From positions 1 to 20,759 of the forward strand of contig DATKGG010000002.1 in assembly GCA_035510855.1 (NCBI GenBank): a stretch of DNA of 20,759 bases. Direction: 5' to 3'. Numbering within the stretch: position 1 is the first letter of the stretch; every line of letters starts with the position of its first letter. Under the pieces are notes generated by a model. It did not search any database. It worked only from the letters and a program-made list of their open reading frames with translations, and was not told the DNA's origin. The stretch comes from Palsa-459 sp035510855. GTDB lineage: Bacteria > Actinomycetota > Acidimicrobiia > Acidimicrobiales > RAAP-2. The position numbers and the translations under genes are program-made. Below, piece after piece: positions 5,870-13,540 of the stretch.

Positions 5870-7318
5870 GTGAACGTCCTCTTCGTGACTCTCGACCAGC
5901 TCCGAGCAGACGCGATGAGCGCGGCGGGACACCCACTGGTCCGCACGCCAACGCTTGACGCAATTGCCGCTGATGGCGTGCGCTTCGACCGGCACTACTC
6001 CCAGGCCGCGCCATGCTCTCCGGGGCGAGCGGCCCTGTACACCGGGACCTACCAGATGAACAACCGAGTCGTGGCCAATGGCACACCGCTCGCCGACAGG
6101 TTCGACAACCTCGCACGCGTCGCCCGGCGCAGCGGCTACGACCCGACGTTGTTCGGCTACACGGACATCGGCCTTGACCCCCTGGTCGCCGACGGACCGT
6201 CGGATCCGCGGCTCGACGGCTACGACGGCGTGCTCCCGGGGTTCACCATCGGGCTCCAGCTGCCCGAAGACCAGTCTCCCTGGCTCGCCTGGCTCGAGGG
6301 ACTTGGCTACGACGTCCCAGCGAACTGGATCGAGGCGCTGCGGGGCGAGCCTGGCCGAACCGCGGCGCACTCGCACTCGGCATTCCTCACCGACCGGTTC
6401 CTCGAGTGGCTCGACGCCCAGCCGTTGGGGTGGTTCGCGCACCTCTCGTACCTCCGGCCGCACTCGCCCTACGCAGCAGCGGGGGAGTACAGCTCGCTCT
6501 ACGACCCCGCCGACGTGCCGATGCCCATCGAACCCGCCACGGACGTCCATCCGATGCACGACGCGGTGCTCTCGTTGCCCGAGGTCGCCGCTCCTCGAGA
6601 CGAGGCCGCGATGCGCGAGCTCCGGGCTCAGTACTACGGGATGGTCACCGAGGTCGACGCCCAGCTTGGCCGCGTCATCGACGCCATCAAGGCGCGCAAG
6701 GAATGGGGCGACACGGCCGTCGTGGTCGCCACCGACCACGGCGAGCAGCTGGGCGACCATGGGCTCGTCGAGAAGCTCGGCTACTTCGAGGAGAGCTACC
6801 ACGTGCCCCTCCTCGTGCGTGATCCGCGACACCCGGGGGCCCACGGGACGGTGGTCGAGGCATTCACCGAGAACGTCGACGTGCTGCCGACGGTCTGCCA
6901 GCTGCTCGGCGCCGAGATCCCCGCGCAGGTCGACGGTCTCCCGCTGAGCGCGTTCCTCGAGGGTTCGGCACCCCCGTGGTGGCGCGACGCTGCGCACTGG
7001 GAGTGGGACTGGCGCTACGTCTTCATCGGTCCGAACCCGAGCGGGTGGCCGCTCGATCGCCGCCTCGAGCGCCAGAACCTCGCCGTCGTGCGCACGGCGA
7101 CTTTTGCCTACGTCCACTTCGGGGACGGCACGTGGCGGTGCTTCGACGTCGGCGCGGACCCCACGTGGCGAACCGAGCGCCTCGAGCCCGAGGTGGTCCT
7201 CCCGCTCGCCCAGGCGCTCGCGGGATGGCGCCAGGAGCACCTCGACCGGACCTACACCTCGATGCTGCTGTCCCCGGAGCGTCTCGGTCGTTGGCCGGTG
7301 CTCGCCGAGGCCACCTAG
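5870..7318 (+). CDS. Phosphonate monoester hydrolase/phosphodiesterase (sulfatase superfamily)
   Basis: The protein has 482 residues from GTG 5870, where the family core begins (NVLFVTLDQLRAD, metal ligand D9); an in-frame ATG at 5798 would add 24 unlikely residues. QAAPCSPGRAALYTG has the C-x-P-x-R signature (C49), the cysteine that anaerobic or FGE-type maturases turn into formylglycine. TDHGEQLGDHGL supplies metal ligands D289/H290. The layout follows rhizobial and burkholderial phosphonate monoester hydrolases: GYDPTLFGYTD, EVDAQLGRV, FTENVDVLPT, HWEWDWRYVF, AYVHFG and a C-terminal W-R-x-E-H-x-D-R-T segment. Such enzymes cleave phosphate and phosphonate mono- or diesters, often promiscuously including sulfate esters. 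The true substrate is unknown. There is no signal peptide, so it is probably cytosolic. No maturase gene is in the window. Confidence 0.85.
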   Translation: MNVLFVTLDQLRADAMSAAGHPLVRTPTLDAIAADGVRFDRHYSQAAPCSPGRAALYTGTYQMNNRVVANGTPLADRFDNLARVARRSGYDPTLFGYTDIGLDPLVADGPSDPRLDGYDGVLPGFTIGLQLPEDQSPWLAWLEGLGYDVPANWIEALRGEPGRTAAHSHSAFLTDRFLEWLDAQPLGWFAHLSYLRPHSPYAAAGEYSSLYDPADVPMPIEPATDVHPMHDAVLSLPEVAAPRDEAAMRELRAQYYGMVTEVDAQLGRVIDAIKARKEWGDTAVVVATDHGEQLGDHGLVEKLGYFEESYHVPLLVRDPRHPGAHGTVVEAFTENVDVLPTVCQLLGAEIPAQVDGLPLSAFLEGSAPPWWRDAAHWEWDWRYVFIGPNPSGWPLDRRLERQNLAVVRTATFAYVHFGDGTWRCFDVGADPTWRTERLEPEVVLPLAQALAGWRQEHLDRTYTSMLLSPERLGRWPVLAEAT

Positions 7319-7505
7319 CACCACTCCGAGGTCCGCCTCGCTCGCCGCCCGCTGTGACGGGAAACTTGTCCCGCCGTGGCGCAGGTGAAAAGATCCCGCG
7401 TTGCGTGGAGGTCCTCTGTCGTCGCCGACTAGCGCACGGCCTCCGTCGCGCGGTGAGCACCGGCGGGCTCGGCACGGGCACGGCGGCGAGCTCGAGGAGC
7501 CGCTG

Positions 7506-8681
7506 ATGGGGTCGTGGCCCGAGGATCCCGCGTCACAGGGCACCGGACTGCCGCTCGAGGGCGTGCGGGTCCTCGATCTGTCCAAGATCCTGGCCGGTCC
7601 GCTGTGCGTGCTTGTCGCCGCGGACCTCGGCGCGGACGTGATCAAGGTCGAAGCGCCGATCCATGGCGATCGGATCAGGACCTTTGCACCTCCGTCGTTC
7701 GGCGTCGACGCGACCTACTACCTGTCGGTGAACCGCAATCGCCGGTCGATCGCGGTCGATCTGGCCACACCCGAGGGCCTCGAGCTCGTGGCCCGGCTCG
7801 CGAAGGACGCTGACGCGGTCGTCGAGAACTTCCTGCCGCACCAGCTGGTCGCGCTCGGACTCGTCGAGCTGCGGGAGCAGCTCGACGTCGTGTGGGTGTC
7901 AGTGCGAGGTGCCGCCAGCGGGGGACCGCTCGCCGACGTCCCCTCCTTCGACCTCCTCGCCCAGGCGAGATCCGGCCTTATGTCGGTCACGGGCATGCCC
8001 GACGGCCCGCCGCTCAAGGTGGGCGCGCCGCTCGCGGACGTCGTCACGGGACTCTTCGCGGCGGCCGCGCTCCTCGCGGGGCTCTTCGCGAGAGCGCGTG
8101 GGACAAATAGGTCGCACCGATTCGAGGTGCCGCTCTTGGAGTCGACCATCGTCGCCCTCGTCAACCAGGCCCAGGGGTACCTCGTCACGGGCGACGACCC
8201 CGGCCGGCTCGGCAACGACCACCCGAGCATCGCCCCCTACGGACCCGTCGAGACGTCGGAGGGGAGCCTGTTCATCGCGGTGGCGACGAGGGACCACTTC
8301 GTCGCGATGTGCGACGCTCTCGGTGCGCCCGAGCTCGCCGAGGACCCCCGCTTCGCCACAAATGCCGCGAGGATCACGCACCGCGAGGAGTTCGACGCGG
8401 CGCTTCGAGCACGCTTCTCGACGCGCTCGGCGAGCGAGTGGGAAGCCGTGCTCGTCGAAGCCGGCGTTCCGTGCGGCCCGGTGCACTCCGTGCAGAGCGC
8501 GCTCGCAGACCCGCAGATCCGAGACGGCGGCCTCGTCACGACCGCAACGACGAGCGCGGGGGAGTTCCGCATGCTCCGGTCGCCGATCAGGGTCGACGGT
8601 GCGTGGCTGCCGGTGCGCCGCTCGCCACCCGTCCTCGACCAAGACGGCGAGCACATTCGTGCCTCGTTGGGCGACGCGTGA
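7506..8681 (+). CDS. Class III (CaiB/BaiF) CoA-transferase
   Basis: The protein has 391 residues from ATG 7506, with AGGAG 5-9 bases upstream; longer in-frame extensions are Arg-rich and unlike the family. It opens with LEGVRVLDLSKILAGPLCVLVAADLGADVIKVE, the CoA-transferase III hallmark, followed by YYLSVNRNRRSIAVDL. SFDLLAQARSGLMSVTG holds the expected catalytic Asp (D149), which forms the acyl-aspartyl anhydride in formyl-CoA transferase. PCGPVHSV near residue 325 is also typical. Length is normal for the family (about 390-430). The acyl substrate cannot be read from sequence; formyl/oxalyl-CoA, succinyl-CoA carboxylate transfer or alpha-methylacyl-CoA racemisation are all used by relatives. 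Its stop overlaps the start of the next gene by GTGA. Confidence 0.88.
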   Translation: MGSWPEDPASQGTGLPLEGVRVLDLSKILAGPLCVLVAADLGADVIKVEAPIHGDRIRTFAPPSFGVDATYYLSVNRNRRSIAVDLATPEGLELVARLAKDADAVVENFLPHQLVALGLVELREQLDVVWVSVRGAASGGPLADVPSFDLLAQARSGLMSVTGMPDGPPLKVGAPLADVVTGLFAAAALLAGLFARARGTNRSHRFEVPLLESTIVALVNQAQGYLVTGDDPGRLGNDHPSIAPYGPVETSEGSLFIAVATRDHFVAMCDALGAPELAEDPRFATNAARITHREEFDAALRARFSTRSASEWEAVLVEAGVPCGPVHSVQSALADPQIRDGGLVTTATTSAGEFRMLRSPIRVDGAWLPVRRSPPVLDQDGEHIRASLGDA

Positions 8682-9142
8682 CGACGCATCGCCAGCTCGA
8701 GTTCGCCGACGAGCAGGCGGGGGCGATCGAGGCGATTGCGAGCATTGCCAACGGCAAGGGCTGGTGCAACCTGACACCTGAGATCGACTCGACGGACATC
8801 GAGGTGCTGTCGGTCAGCGTCTTCTCGCTCCGCACGAAGCGCGGCTCTCCCGTGGCGACACTCGTGACGTCGCCGCCGCGCAAGGGGATCCCGAGAGCGG
8901 GGACGCTCGGGGTGCTCCACACCCGCGGGCGTCTCGGCGCCGCCAGGATCGAGTCGATGCTCAACGGGGTGGCATTCCCGATCCGCCAGGACCACACCCA
9001 GCGGGGGCTGCTGCTCGAGGTGCCCGGCGAGGTTGACCCGGCCACGGTCCTCACGGTGATGACGAGCGTGCTCGCCGACCTCTGCGACTACCGGCGCACC
9101 GGGAACTGGCGGCTCGACGTCTTCGAGCGCGCGACGACGTAG
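8678..9142 (+). CDS. Conserved-looking protein of unknown function coupled to CoA-transferase
   Basis: A GTG at 8678 lies in a GTGA overlap with the CoA-transferase stop and gives 154 residues; the frame is open further upstream but only as a shadow of the CoA-transferase. The protein looks soluble and mixed alpha/beta: a helical N-terminus (DEQAGAIEAIASIANG), W29 with CNLTP, a strand-rich middle (LSVSVFSL, GSPVATLVTSPP, GTLGVLHTRGRLG) and a helical C-terminus (VLTVMTSVLADLCDY). I do not recognise the family. No signal peptide, membrane segment or clear catalytic motif is visible. The coupling suggests it works with, or on the same substrate as, the CoA-transferase (inference). Confidence 0.75.
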   Translation: MTTHRQLEFADEQAGAIEAIASIANGKGWCNLTPEIDSTDIEVLSVSVFSLRTKRGSPVATLVTSPPRKGIPRAGTLGVLHTRGRLGAARIESMLNGVAFPIRQDHTQRGLLLEVPGEVDPATVLTVMTSVLADLCDYRRTGNWRLDVFERATT

Positions 9143-9172
9143 CGGCCGCCAACGTTCCGTCGAGGTGGCCGC
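9142..9172. terminator. Stem-loop between convergent genes
   Basis: GCGGCCGCC (9142-9150) pairs with GGTGGCCGC (9164-9172): nine base pairs including one G-T, with a 13-base loop. It begins at the last base of the plus-strand gene and ends just before the minus-strand permease stop (9173-9175), so it fills the whole convergent gap. No T-tract is present. Confidence 0.45.
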
Positions 9173-9955
9173 CTAGGCGTCGCGGCGAAGCAGGAGCCAG
9201 CCGCCGCCGATCAGCGACGCGATCGCGTAGGCAGCGAGCACGAGCGTCGAGATCCATGGGGAGAACGACGTGAATTGCACGCCGTTCGAGTGCGCCGCGC
9301 GCATCGACTGGGTGAGCACCTCGGGCAAGAACTTGAAGATGTGCACGTTCCAGGACGAGGGGAGCGCAGAGACGATGAGCAAGAGCACCAGCTGGATCGA
9401 CACGTACACCGTGATGGCGCCCGCGGTGTGCCGCAGCATCGCGGCAAGTCCCAGCGCGAGCAGCGCGAGCAGCGCGAGGGACATGCCGGCAAGGAAGACC
9501 GCGCGCAGCGCGCCCGGGGACGCCAGCGTGTCCGACGGCGTCACCGGGTGCAGGATCGCCTGTCCGATGAAAAATGAGATGAAGGCGCATGCCTCGCCGA
9601 CCCCGAGCGTGGCGACGAAGAGCACGCACGCCTTCGAGATGAGCACAGAGAGGCGCCGCGGCGTCGCCGCGAGCGTCATGCGAATCGATCCCGAGGAGTA
9701 CTCCGACGACATGATGAGCACTCCGATCACCCCGATTGCGATCTCGGCGAAGAAGAAGCCGAACAGGCTGGTGCGAACCGCGTCGAACGCGAGGTGCTCG
9801 GGAAGATGCTCGCTCGGCCACTGCTGTCGCTCGGCGAAGCATCCGAGCGCCCCGATGCCAACGCAGAGAAAGACCGTGACGACAAGCGTGTAGAGGGTGG
9901 ATCGAATCGACCGAAACTTCAGCCACTCGCTCGAGATCGTCGGGAGGAGGTTCAC
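9173..9955 (-). CDS. ABC-2 type transporter permease
   Basis: The protein has 260 residues starting at GTG 9955, inside a GTGA overlap with the ATPase stop. The N-terminus (SSEWLKFRSIRSTLYTL) is the typical cytoplasmic entry helix of ABC-2 permeases that sit with single-domain ATPases. About six hydrophobic segments follow, including VVTVFLCVGIGALG, FFFAEIAIGVIGVLIMSSEY, an AFISFFIGQAIL stretch, ALLALLALGLAAML, VYVSIQLVLLLIVSAL and a C-terminal LAAYAIASLIGGGWLLLRR. SSEYSSGSIRMTLAATPRR between the second and third segments is a common permease signature. It should form the membrane channel of an exporter with the adjacent ATPase. The substrate (drug, peptide or lipid) is unknown. Confidence 0.88.
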   Translation of the reverse strand: MNLLPTISSEWLKFRSIRSTLYTLVVTVFLCVGIGALGCFAERQQWPSEHLPEHLAFDAVRTSLFGFFFAEIAIGVIGVLIMSSEYSSGSIRMTLAATPRRLSVLISKACVLFVATLGVGEACAFISFFIGQAILHPVTPSDTLASPGALRAVFLAGMSLALLALLALGLAAMLRHTAGAITVYVSIQLVLLLIVSALPSSWNVHIFKFLPEVLTQSMRAAHSNGVQFTSFSPWISTLVLAAYAIASLIGGGWLLLRRDA

Positions 9956-10854
9956 GTCGAGTGCCCGAACTCGACGTGCTCTTTGGTCAGGGCCATGAAG
10001 GCCTCCTCGAGGGAGGCCCGCTGCGGGGCGAGCTCGTGGAGCACCAGGTGCTCGCGCGCGGCGACCTCGCCGATCGTCGCGGCATCGAGCTCGGTCACGA
10101 TGAGCGCGCCGTCCGCCTGATGGCGCACCGTGGCGCCGGAGCGCGTGAGCGCCTCAGCGAGGCTCGTGGCATCGGGCGAGCGCACCGACACGCTGGAGCC
10201 GGCCCGGGCGATCATCTCGCCCATGTCGGCGTCCTCGAGCAGCCTGCCGCGGCCGATCACGATGACGTGATCGGCCGTCAGCGCCATCTCGCTCATGAGG
10301 TGCGAGGAGACGAAGACGGTTCTTCCCTGCTTGGCGAGCGAGCGCAGCAGCTCGCGGACCCATTGGATGCCCTCGGGGTCGAGGCCGTTGACCGGCTCGT
10401 CGAACAGGAGCACCTCGGGGTCGCCCAGGAGCGCCGCGGCGATGCCGAGCCGCTGTCCCATGCCGAGGGAGTAGCCCCCGGCTCGCTTGTTCGCGACCGA
10501 CGCGAGGCCGACGAGCTCGATCACCTCTTCGACTCGCGCCCTCGCGATCCGGTTCGACACGGCAAGCGCTCGTAGATGGTTGCGAGCTGACCTGCCGGGA
10601 TGGAGCGCCTTTGCCTCGAGGAGCGCGCCGACCTCGTGGAGAGGCCACTTGATCTCGCCGTACGCGCGGCCGTCGATCGTGACAGAGCCCGCATCAGGAT
10701 GGTCGAGCCCGATCATCATCCGCATCGTGGTCGATTTGCCCGAGCCGTTCGGGCCGAGGAATCCCGTCACGATGCCCGCACGGACGCTGAACGTCAGGTC
10801 GTCGACCGCGGTGGTCGTGCCGTAGCGCTTGACGAGCCTTTGTGCTTCGATCAC
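9952..10854 (-). CDS. ABC transporter ATP-binding protein
   Basis: The protein has 300 residues from GTG 10854, the start that matches the family N-terminus (IEAQRLVKRYGTTTAVDDLTF). Walker A is GPNGSGKST (34-42), the signature is YSLGMGQRL (128-136), Walker B is LLFDEP (149-154) and the switch His is in SSH (H185). The C-terminal 80 residues (SVSVRSPDATSLAEAL onward) are the small regulatory domain common in ABC-2 exporters of the antibiotic-resistance and bacitracin type. It powers the permease encoded immediately downstream and overlaps it by GTGA. The signature reads SLGMGQ, a usual variant in this subgroup. It is divergent from msrA across about 110 bases that must hold both promoters. 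Confidence 0.92.
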   Translation of the reverse strand: MIEAQRLVKRYGTTTAVDDLTFSVRAGIVTGFLGPNGSGKSTTMRMMIGLDHPDAGSVTIDGRAYGEIKWPLHEVGALLEAKALHPGRSARNHLRALAVSNRIARARVEEVIELVGLASVANKRAGGYSLGMGQRLGIAAALLGDPEVLLFDEPVNGLDPEGIQWVRELLRSLAKQGRTVFVSSHLMSEMALTADHVIVIGRGRLLEDADMGEMIARAGSSVSVRSPDATSLAEALTRSGATVRHQADGALIVTELDAATIGEVAAREHLVLHELAPQRASLEEAFMALTKEHVEFGHST

Positions 10855-10950
10855 GACGCCAAAGTCTCGCAGGTCCTCTCGGCGGCACGACTCGGCGCCG
10901 AAATCGCTCGGACGACCGGTACGCTGCACCGCGCGGCGCGCGGCGCGCAG

Positions 10951-10956
10951 AGGAGG
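10951..10956 (+). promoter_or_regulatory. Ribosome binding site deciding the msrA start
   Basis: AGGAGG lies 8 bases before the ATG at 10965, favouring this start over in-frame starts further upstream. Confidence 0.85.
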
Positions 10957-10964
10957 TCGTCAGC

Positions 10965-11615
10965 ATGTTCTCCAAGCGACATCAGGAGATGGTGGCACCC
11001 GAGGACGTGCTCAAGGGCAGAGCGACGCCGATGCCCGTCAGCGTCGTGCACCGAGCCCTCGGCGTCCCGATCACGCCGCCGTTTGACCCGTCCTTGGAGG
11101 TCGCCTACTTCGCCCTCGGATGCTTCTGGGGTGCAGAGCGGAAGTTCTTCCAGGCACCCGGCGTCGTGACGACCGCAGTCGGCTACATGGGCGGCTACAC
11201 GCCGAATCCCACCTACGAGGAGGTCTGCAGCGGCCGAACGGGTCATGCCGAGGCGGTGTTGGTCGTCTTCGACCCCAACGTGACGACCTATGAGGCGCTG
11301 CTCTCGCTGTTCTTCGAGTCCCACGACCCCACGCAGGGATTCCGACAGGGCAACGACGTCGGCACCCAATACCGCAGCGCGATCTATGCGACGTCGCCCC
11401 GACAGCGCGAGCTCGCGGTGCGCGCCCGCGACGCCTACGGCGCGCGGCTCGTCGCCTCGGGCCACCCCACTCCCACGACCGAGATCGAGGACGCCGGTGT
11501 CTTCTACTACGCCGAGGACTACCACCAGCAGTACCTGATCGCGAACCCGAATGGCTACTGCGGGCTCGGCGGCACCGGCGTGTCGTGCCCCGTGGGCGTG
11601 TTCGCCCAGGACTAG
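10965..11615 (+). CDS. msrA: Peptide methionine-(S)-S-oxide reductase MsrA
   Basis: The protein has 216 residues. It reduces methionine-S-sulfoxide in proteins or free form back to methionine. FALGCFWGAERKFF contains the catalytic Cys53 in the invariant GCFWG. GYMGGYTPNPTYEEVCSGRTGHAEAV, FFESHDPTQGFRQGNDVGTQYRS and YYAEDYHQQYL are all hallmark blocks. The C-terminus YCGLGGTGVSCPVG keeps the two recycling cysteines (C199 and C208), so it likely uses thioredoxin. An N-terminal extension of about 45 residues (with a PEDVLKGRATPMPV segment) is common in the actinobacterial/proteobacterial long form. It stands alone; no msrB is adjacent. Confidence 0.97.
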   Translation: MFSKRHQEMVAPEDVLKGRATPMPVSVVHRALGVPITPPFDPSLEVAYFALGCFWGAERKFFQAPGVVTTAVGYMGGYTPNPTYEEVCSGRTGHAEAVLVVFDPNVTTYEALLSLFFESHDPTQGFRQGNDVGTQYRSAIYATSPRQRELAVRARDAYGARLVASGHPTPTTEIEDAGVFYYAEDYHQQYLIANPNGYCGLGGTGVSCPVGVFAQD

Positions 11616-11635
11616 ATCAGACGCCGTCTTGGAGG

Positions 11636-11652
11636 GGCGACCACGGTTCGCC
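11636..11652. terminator. Weak stem-loop between convergent msrA and acetyltransferase genes
   Basis: GGCGA (11636-11640) and TCGCC (11648-11652) give a 5-bp stem with a 7-base loop in the 60-base convergent gap. No T-tract follows. It is placed where a terminator is expected, but it is short. Confidence 0.25.
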
Positions 11653-11675
11653 GCGCCCTCGATCTCGCCGCGAGC

Positions 11676-12284
11676 TCAGGCAGTCGAGAGCACCGATGAC
11701 GACTCGTGACGCCCGAGCCACTCCCCGCGGCGCACGACCCAGCGGACCTTGATGCCCGACTCGAGCAGCGCCGCGGGCGGGGCGGTAAACGCCGCGATCC
11801 TCGAGAAGCCGAGACGCTGCGGCACCGCACCGGATCGCAGGTTGGCTGCGTCGTGATTGATTTCGACGACGTCGATGCCCTCGATGCCGAAGGCCACGTC
11901 GATCGCCATCCTGCATGCCTCGGTCACGAGCCCCCTGCCGGTGGCCGCGTCGTCGAGCCAGTAGCCGATCTCGAGCTCGTCGGGCCCACCCCTGCGATGC
12001 AGGCCGAGCATGCCCCGGGGCGCGCCGTCCTCCACGATCACCCAGCCCGCGTCGCGCCCCTCACGCCAGCGGCGCTCGATGTCGGCCTGCACGGCGGCTT
12101 CGGCCGCTGCGTCGAGCGGCTCGACCGCCCAGCCGAGGAACTGCGACAGCGTAGGCCGCGAGCGCTCGATGAGTGCTCGGATCGCCTCCACGGCGTCAGG
12201 CTCGCCGCGCCACATCTCGAGGCGGAGCCTCGCGCCGACGACGAGGCCAGGCAGGGGCTCGTTGAGCGGTGGCGGTCCGCTCAC
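11676..12284 (-). CDS. GNAT-family N-acetyltransferase (RimJ/RimL type)
   Basis: The protein has 202 residues from GTG 12284, inside a GTGA overlap with the upstream nitronate monooxygenase stop. The N-terminus LRLEMWRGEPDAVEAIRALI, then WVIVEDGAPRGMLGLHRR, ELEIGYWLDDAATGRGLVTEA (acetyl-CoA binding loop around the GRG), INHDAANLRSGAVPQRLGF and a final WVVRRGEWLG follow the order seen in RimJ/RimL acetyltransferases, where conserved N-x-x-S and LGF motifs close the fold. It transfers acetyl groups to protein N-termini or small amines; the target here is unknown. The tail after GRHESSSVLSTA is short. Its linkage to an FMN oxygenase does not by itself suggest a substrate. Confidence 0.9.
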   Translation of the reverse strand: MSGPPPLNEPLPGLVVGARLRLEMWRGEPDAVEAIRALIERSRPTLSQFLGWAVEPLDAAAEAAVQADIERRWREGRDAGWVIVEDGAPRGMLGLHRRGGPDELEIGYWLDDAATGRGLVTEACRMAIDVAFGIEGIDVVEINHDAANLRSGAVPQRLGFSRIAAFTAPPAALLESGIKVRWVVRRGEWLGRHESSSVLSTA

Positions 12285-13255
12285 CGACCTGCGAGCGGCG
12301 CGAGCGCGGCCAGGACGGCCTCTGCCTCGCTGACGATCGACAGGAGGAGCTCGCCGGCGGGCACGAGCGTATCGATTGCGCCGACTGCCTGACCGGCCGG
12401 GTAGCCCTCTCTCGCCGGATCGATGCCGAGTGTCGACTCGTCGCCGCCGAGGTGGAACGTCCCGTCGCGGTACGACACGCCGAGCTGCTCTGGGAACGGC
12501 TTCAGCGCGCCAGGATTCTGCTCGTAGTAGGCGGTCGTGTCGTTCTTGATCACGCGCATGGTCTTGCCCGAGTACGCCCGGGATACCGTCGTGCCGTCCT
12601 CACGTGCCTCGAGGATCCGCTCTTTGAACCCGGGGATCCCCCTCGCCTCGGGCGTCGCGATGAAGCGCGTCCCCACCCAGATCCCGTCGGCACCGAGCGC
12701 GAGGGAGGCCGCAAGGCCCCGGCCGTCGAAGATCCCGCCTGCGGCAACGACGGGGACGTCGCCGCCTACCGCGTCGACGATCATCGGCACGAGTGGCATC
12801 GTGGCGACGGTGCCGGTGTGGCCGCCTGCCTCGGTGCCTTGCGCGACCACGAGGTCGCAGCCTGCGTCGACGGCTCGCCGAGCGTGGTCGACCTTCCCGC
12901 ACATCGACACGACGAGCAGCCCGTGGTCGTGGCACAGCTCCACGACCTTCGAGGGAACGCCCAGCCCCGCGACGAAGGCACTCGCGCCGCCTTCGATCAC
13001 GAGCTCGACGGAGTGGACGAGGTCCCCGGGCATCGCCGTGAGAAGGTCGACGCCGAAGGGTTTGTCCGTAGCCGCCCTCGTCGCGCTGATCTCGTCGACC
13101 ATCGTTGCCTCAGACATCGTGGATGCCCCGAGGCACCCGAAGCCACCTGCGTTCGACACCGCGGCGGCAAGCGCGGCGTAGGACACGCCCCCCATGCCAG
13201 CAAGCATGACGGGATGGTCGATTCGCAGCGCCTCAGTGAGTCGTGTCGAAAGCAC
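12281..13255 (-). CDS. Nitronate monooxygenase / 2-nitropropane dioxygenase family FMN enzyme
   Basis: The protein has 324 residues from GTG 13255 (AGGAGG 5 bases upstream). IDHPVMLAGMGGVS (12-25) is the conserved FMN-barrel start. VAQGTEAGGHTG contains the catalytic His146 of nitronate monooxygenases, and VVAAGGIFDGRGLAASLALGADGIWVGTRF (169-198) binds FMN phosphate. Relatives oxidise alkyl nitronates, such as the toxin propionate 3-nitronate, using O2; the fold is shared with FabK enoyl-ACP reductases, so the substrate is not certain. Length fits the family (320-360). It is followed by a coupled GNAT acetyltransferase and is divergent from the DUF2254 gene. Confidence 0.9.
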   Translation of the reverse strand: MLSTRLTEALRIDHPVMLAGMGGVSYAALAAAVSNAGGFGCLGASTMSEATMVDEISATRAATDKPFGVDLLTAMPGDLVHSVELVIEGGASAFVAGLGVPSKVVELCHDHGLLVVSMCGKVDHARRAVDAGCDLVVAQGTEAGGHTGTVATMPLVPMIVDAVGGDVPVVAAGGIFDGRGLAASLALGADGIWVGTRFIATPEARGIPGFKERILEAREDGTTVSRAYSGKTMRVIKNDTTAYYEQNPGALKPFPEQLGVSYRDGTFHLGGDESTLGIDPAREGYPAGQAVGAIDTLVPAGELLLSIVSEAEAVLAALAPLAGR

Positions 13256-13260
13256 GATGT

Positions 13261-13266
13261 CCTCCT
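13261..13266 (-). promoter_or_regulatory. Ribosome binding site of the nitronate monooxygenase gene
   Basis: The minus strand reads AGGAGG followed by five bases and the GTG at 13255. About 11 bases further upstream on the same strand, TAGCGT (complement of 13277-13282) could be a -10 box, with no clear -35. Confidence 0.75.
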
Positions 13267-13405
13267 TGTCGCGGTCACGCTACTCACGGCGTCCCGACCG
13301 CAACCAACCGACGAGCCACTCTGCCGCACCGCACGGTGCTGCCCGTGCGCGTCCCACGTGACCTGGACGCTCGAGCTGGCCCATCGAACGTCGGATCGCC
13401 GCCGA

Positions 13406-13411
13406 TAGAAT
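13406..13411 (+). promoter_or_regulatory. Possible -10 element upstream of the DUF2254 gene
   Basis: TAGAAT at 13406-13411 is the best housekeeping -10 match in the 281-base divergent region 13256-13536. No strong -35 is seen about 17 bases upstream. Transcription would start near 13418, before the small frame at 13460 and the GTG at 13537. I see no other structure in this region. Confidence 0.35.
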
Positions 13412-13459
13412 GGTGCCTCACGGTGCGCCGGGAAGACTGGTCGGCAGAGAGAAGCAGCG

Positions 13460-13540
13460 ATGCCACGACCCGAGTCGACCATGACGCCCCTTCATCGCGA
13501 CGCCGATGACGCACTCGTTGCGGGGGAGCTGACACGGTGA
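13460..13540 (+). CDS. Possible 26-residue peptide coupled to DUF2254 gene
   Basis: An ATG at 13460 preceded by GAGAGAAG opens a 26-codon frame (MPRPESTMTPLHRDADDAL followed by VAGELTR) whose TGA overlaps the GTG start of the next gene as GTGA. The same coupling geometry is used by clear gene pairs elsewhere in this window. The peptide has no membrane segment and resembles nothing I know. It could be a leader peptide that couples translation, or chance. An in-frame ATG at 13481 could shorten it. Confidence 0.3.
   Translation: MPRPESTMTPLHRDADDALVAGELTR

Noticed and set aside
7358..7373. CGGGA...TCCCG hairpin after the hydrolase gene as a terminator
   Set aside because: Only 5 bp with a 6-base loop and no T-tract; could easily occur by chance.
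5291..7645. A 784-codon minus-strand open frame
   Set aside because: It is antisense to the phosphonate hydrolase gene and out of frame with the DUF4190 gene; its composition is the Arg/Glu/Val-rich pattern typical of high-GC shadow frames.
10926..10950. GCGCGGCGCGCGGCGCG repeat upstream of msrA as an operator or repeat element
   Set aside because: Simple GC alternation that is expected by chance in such GC-rich DNA; no partner site seen.
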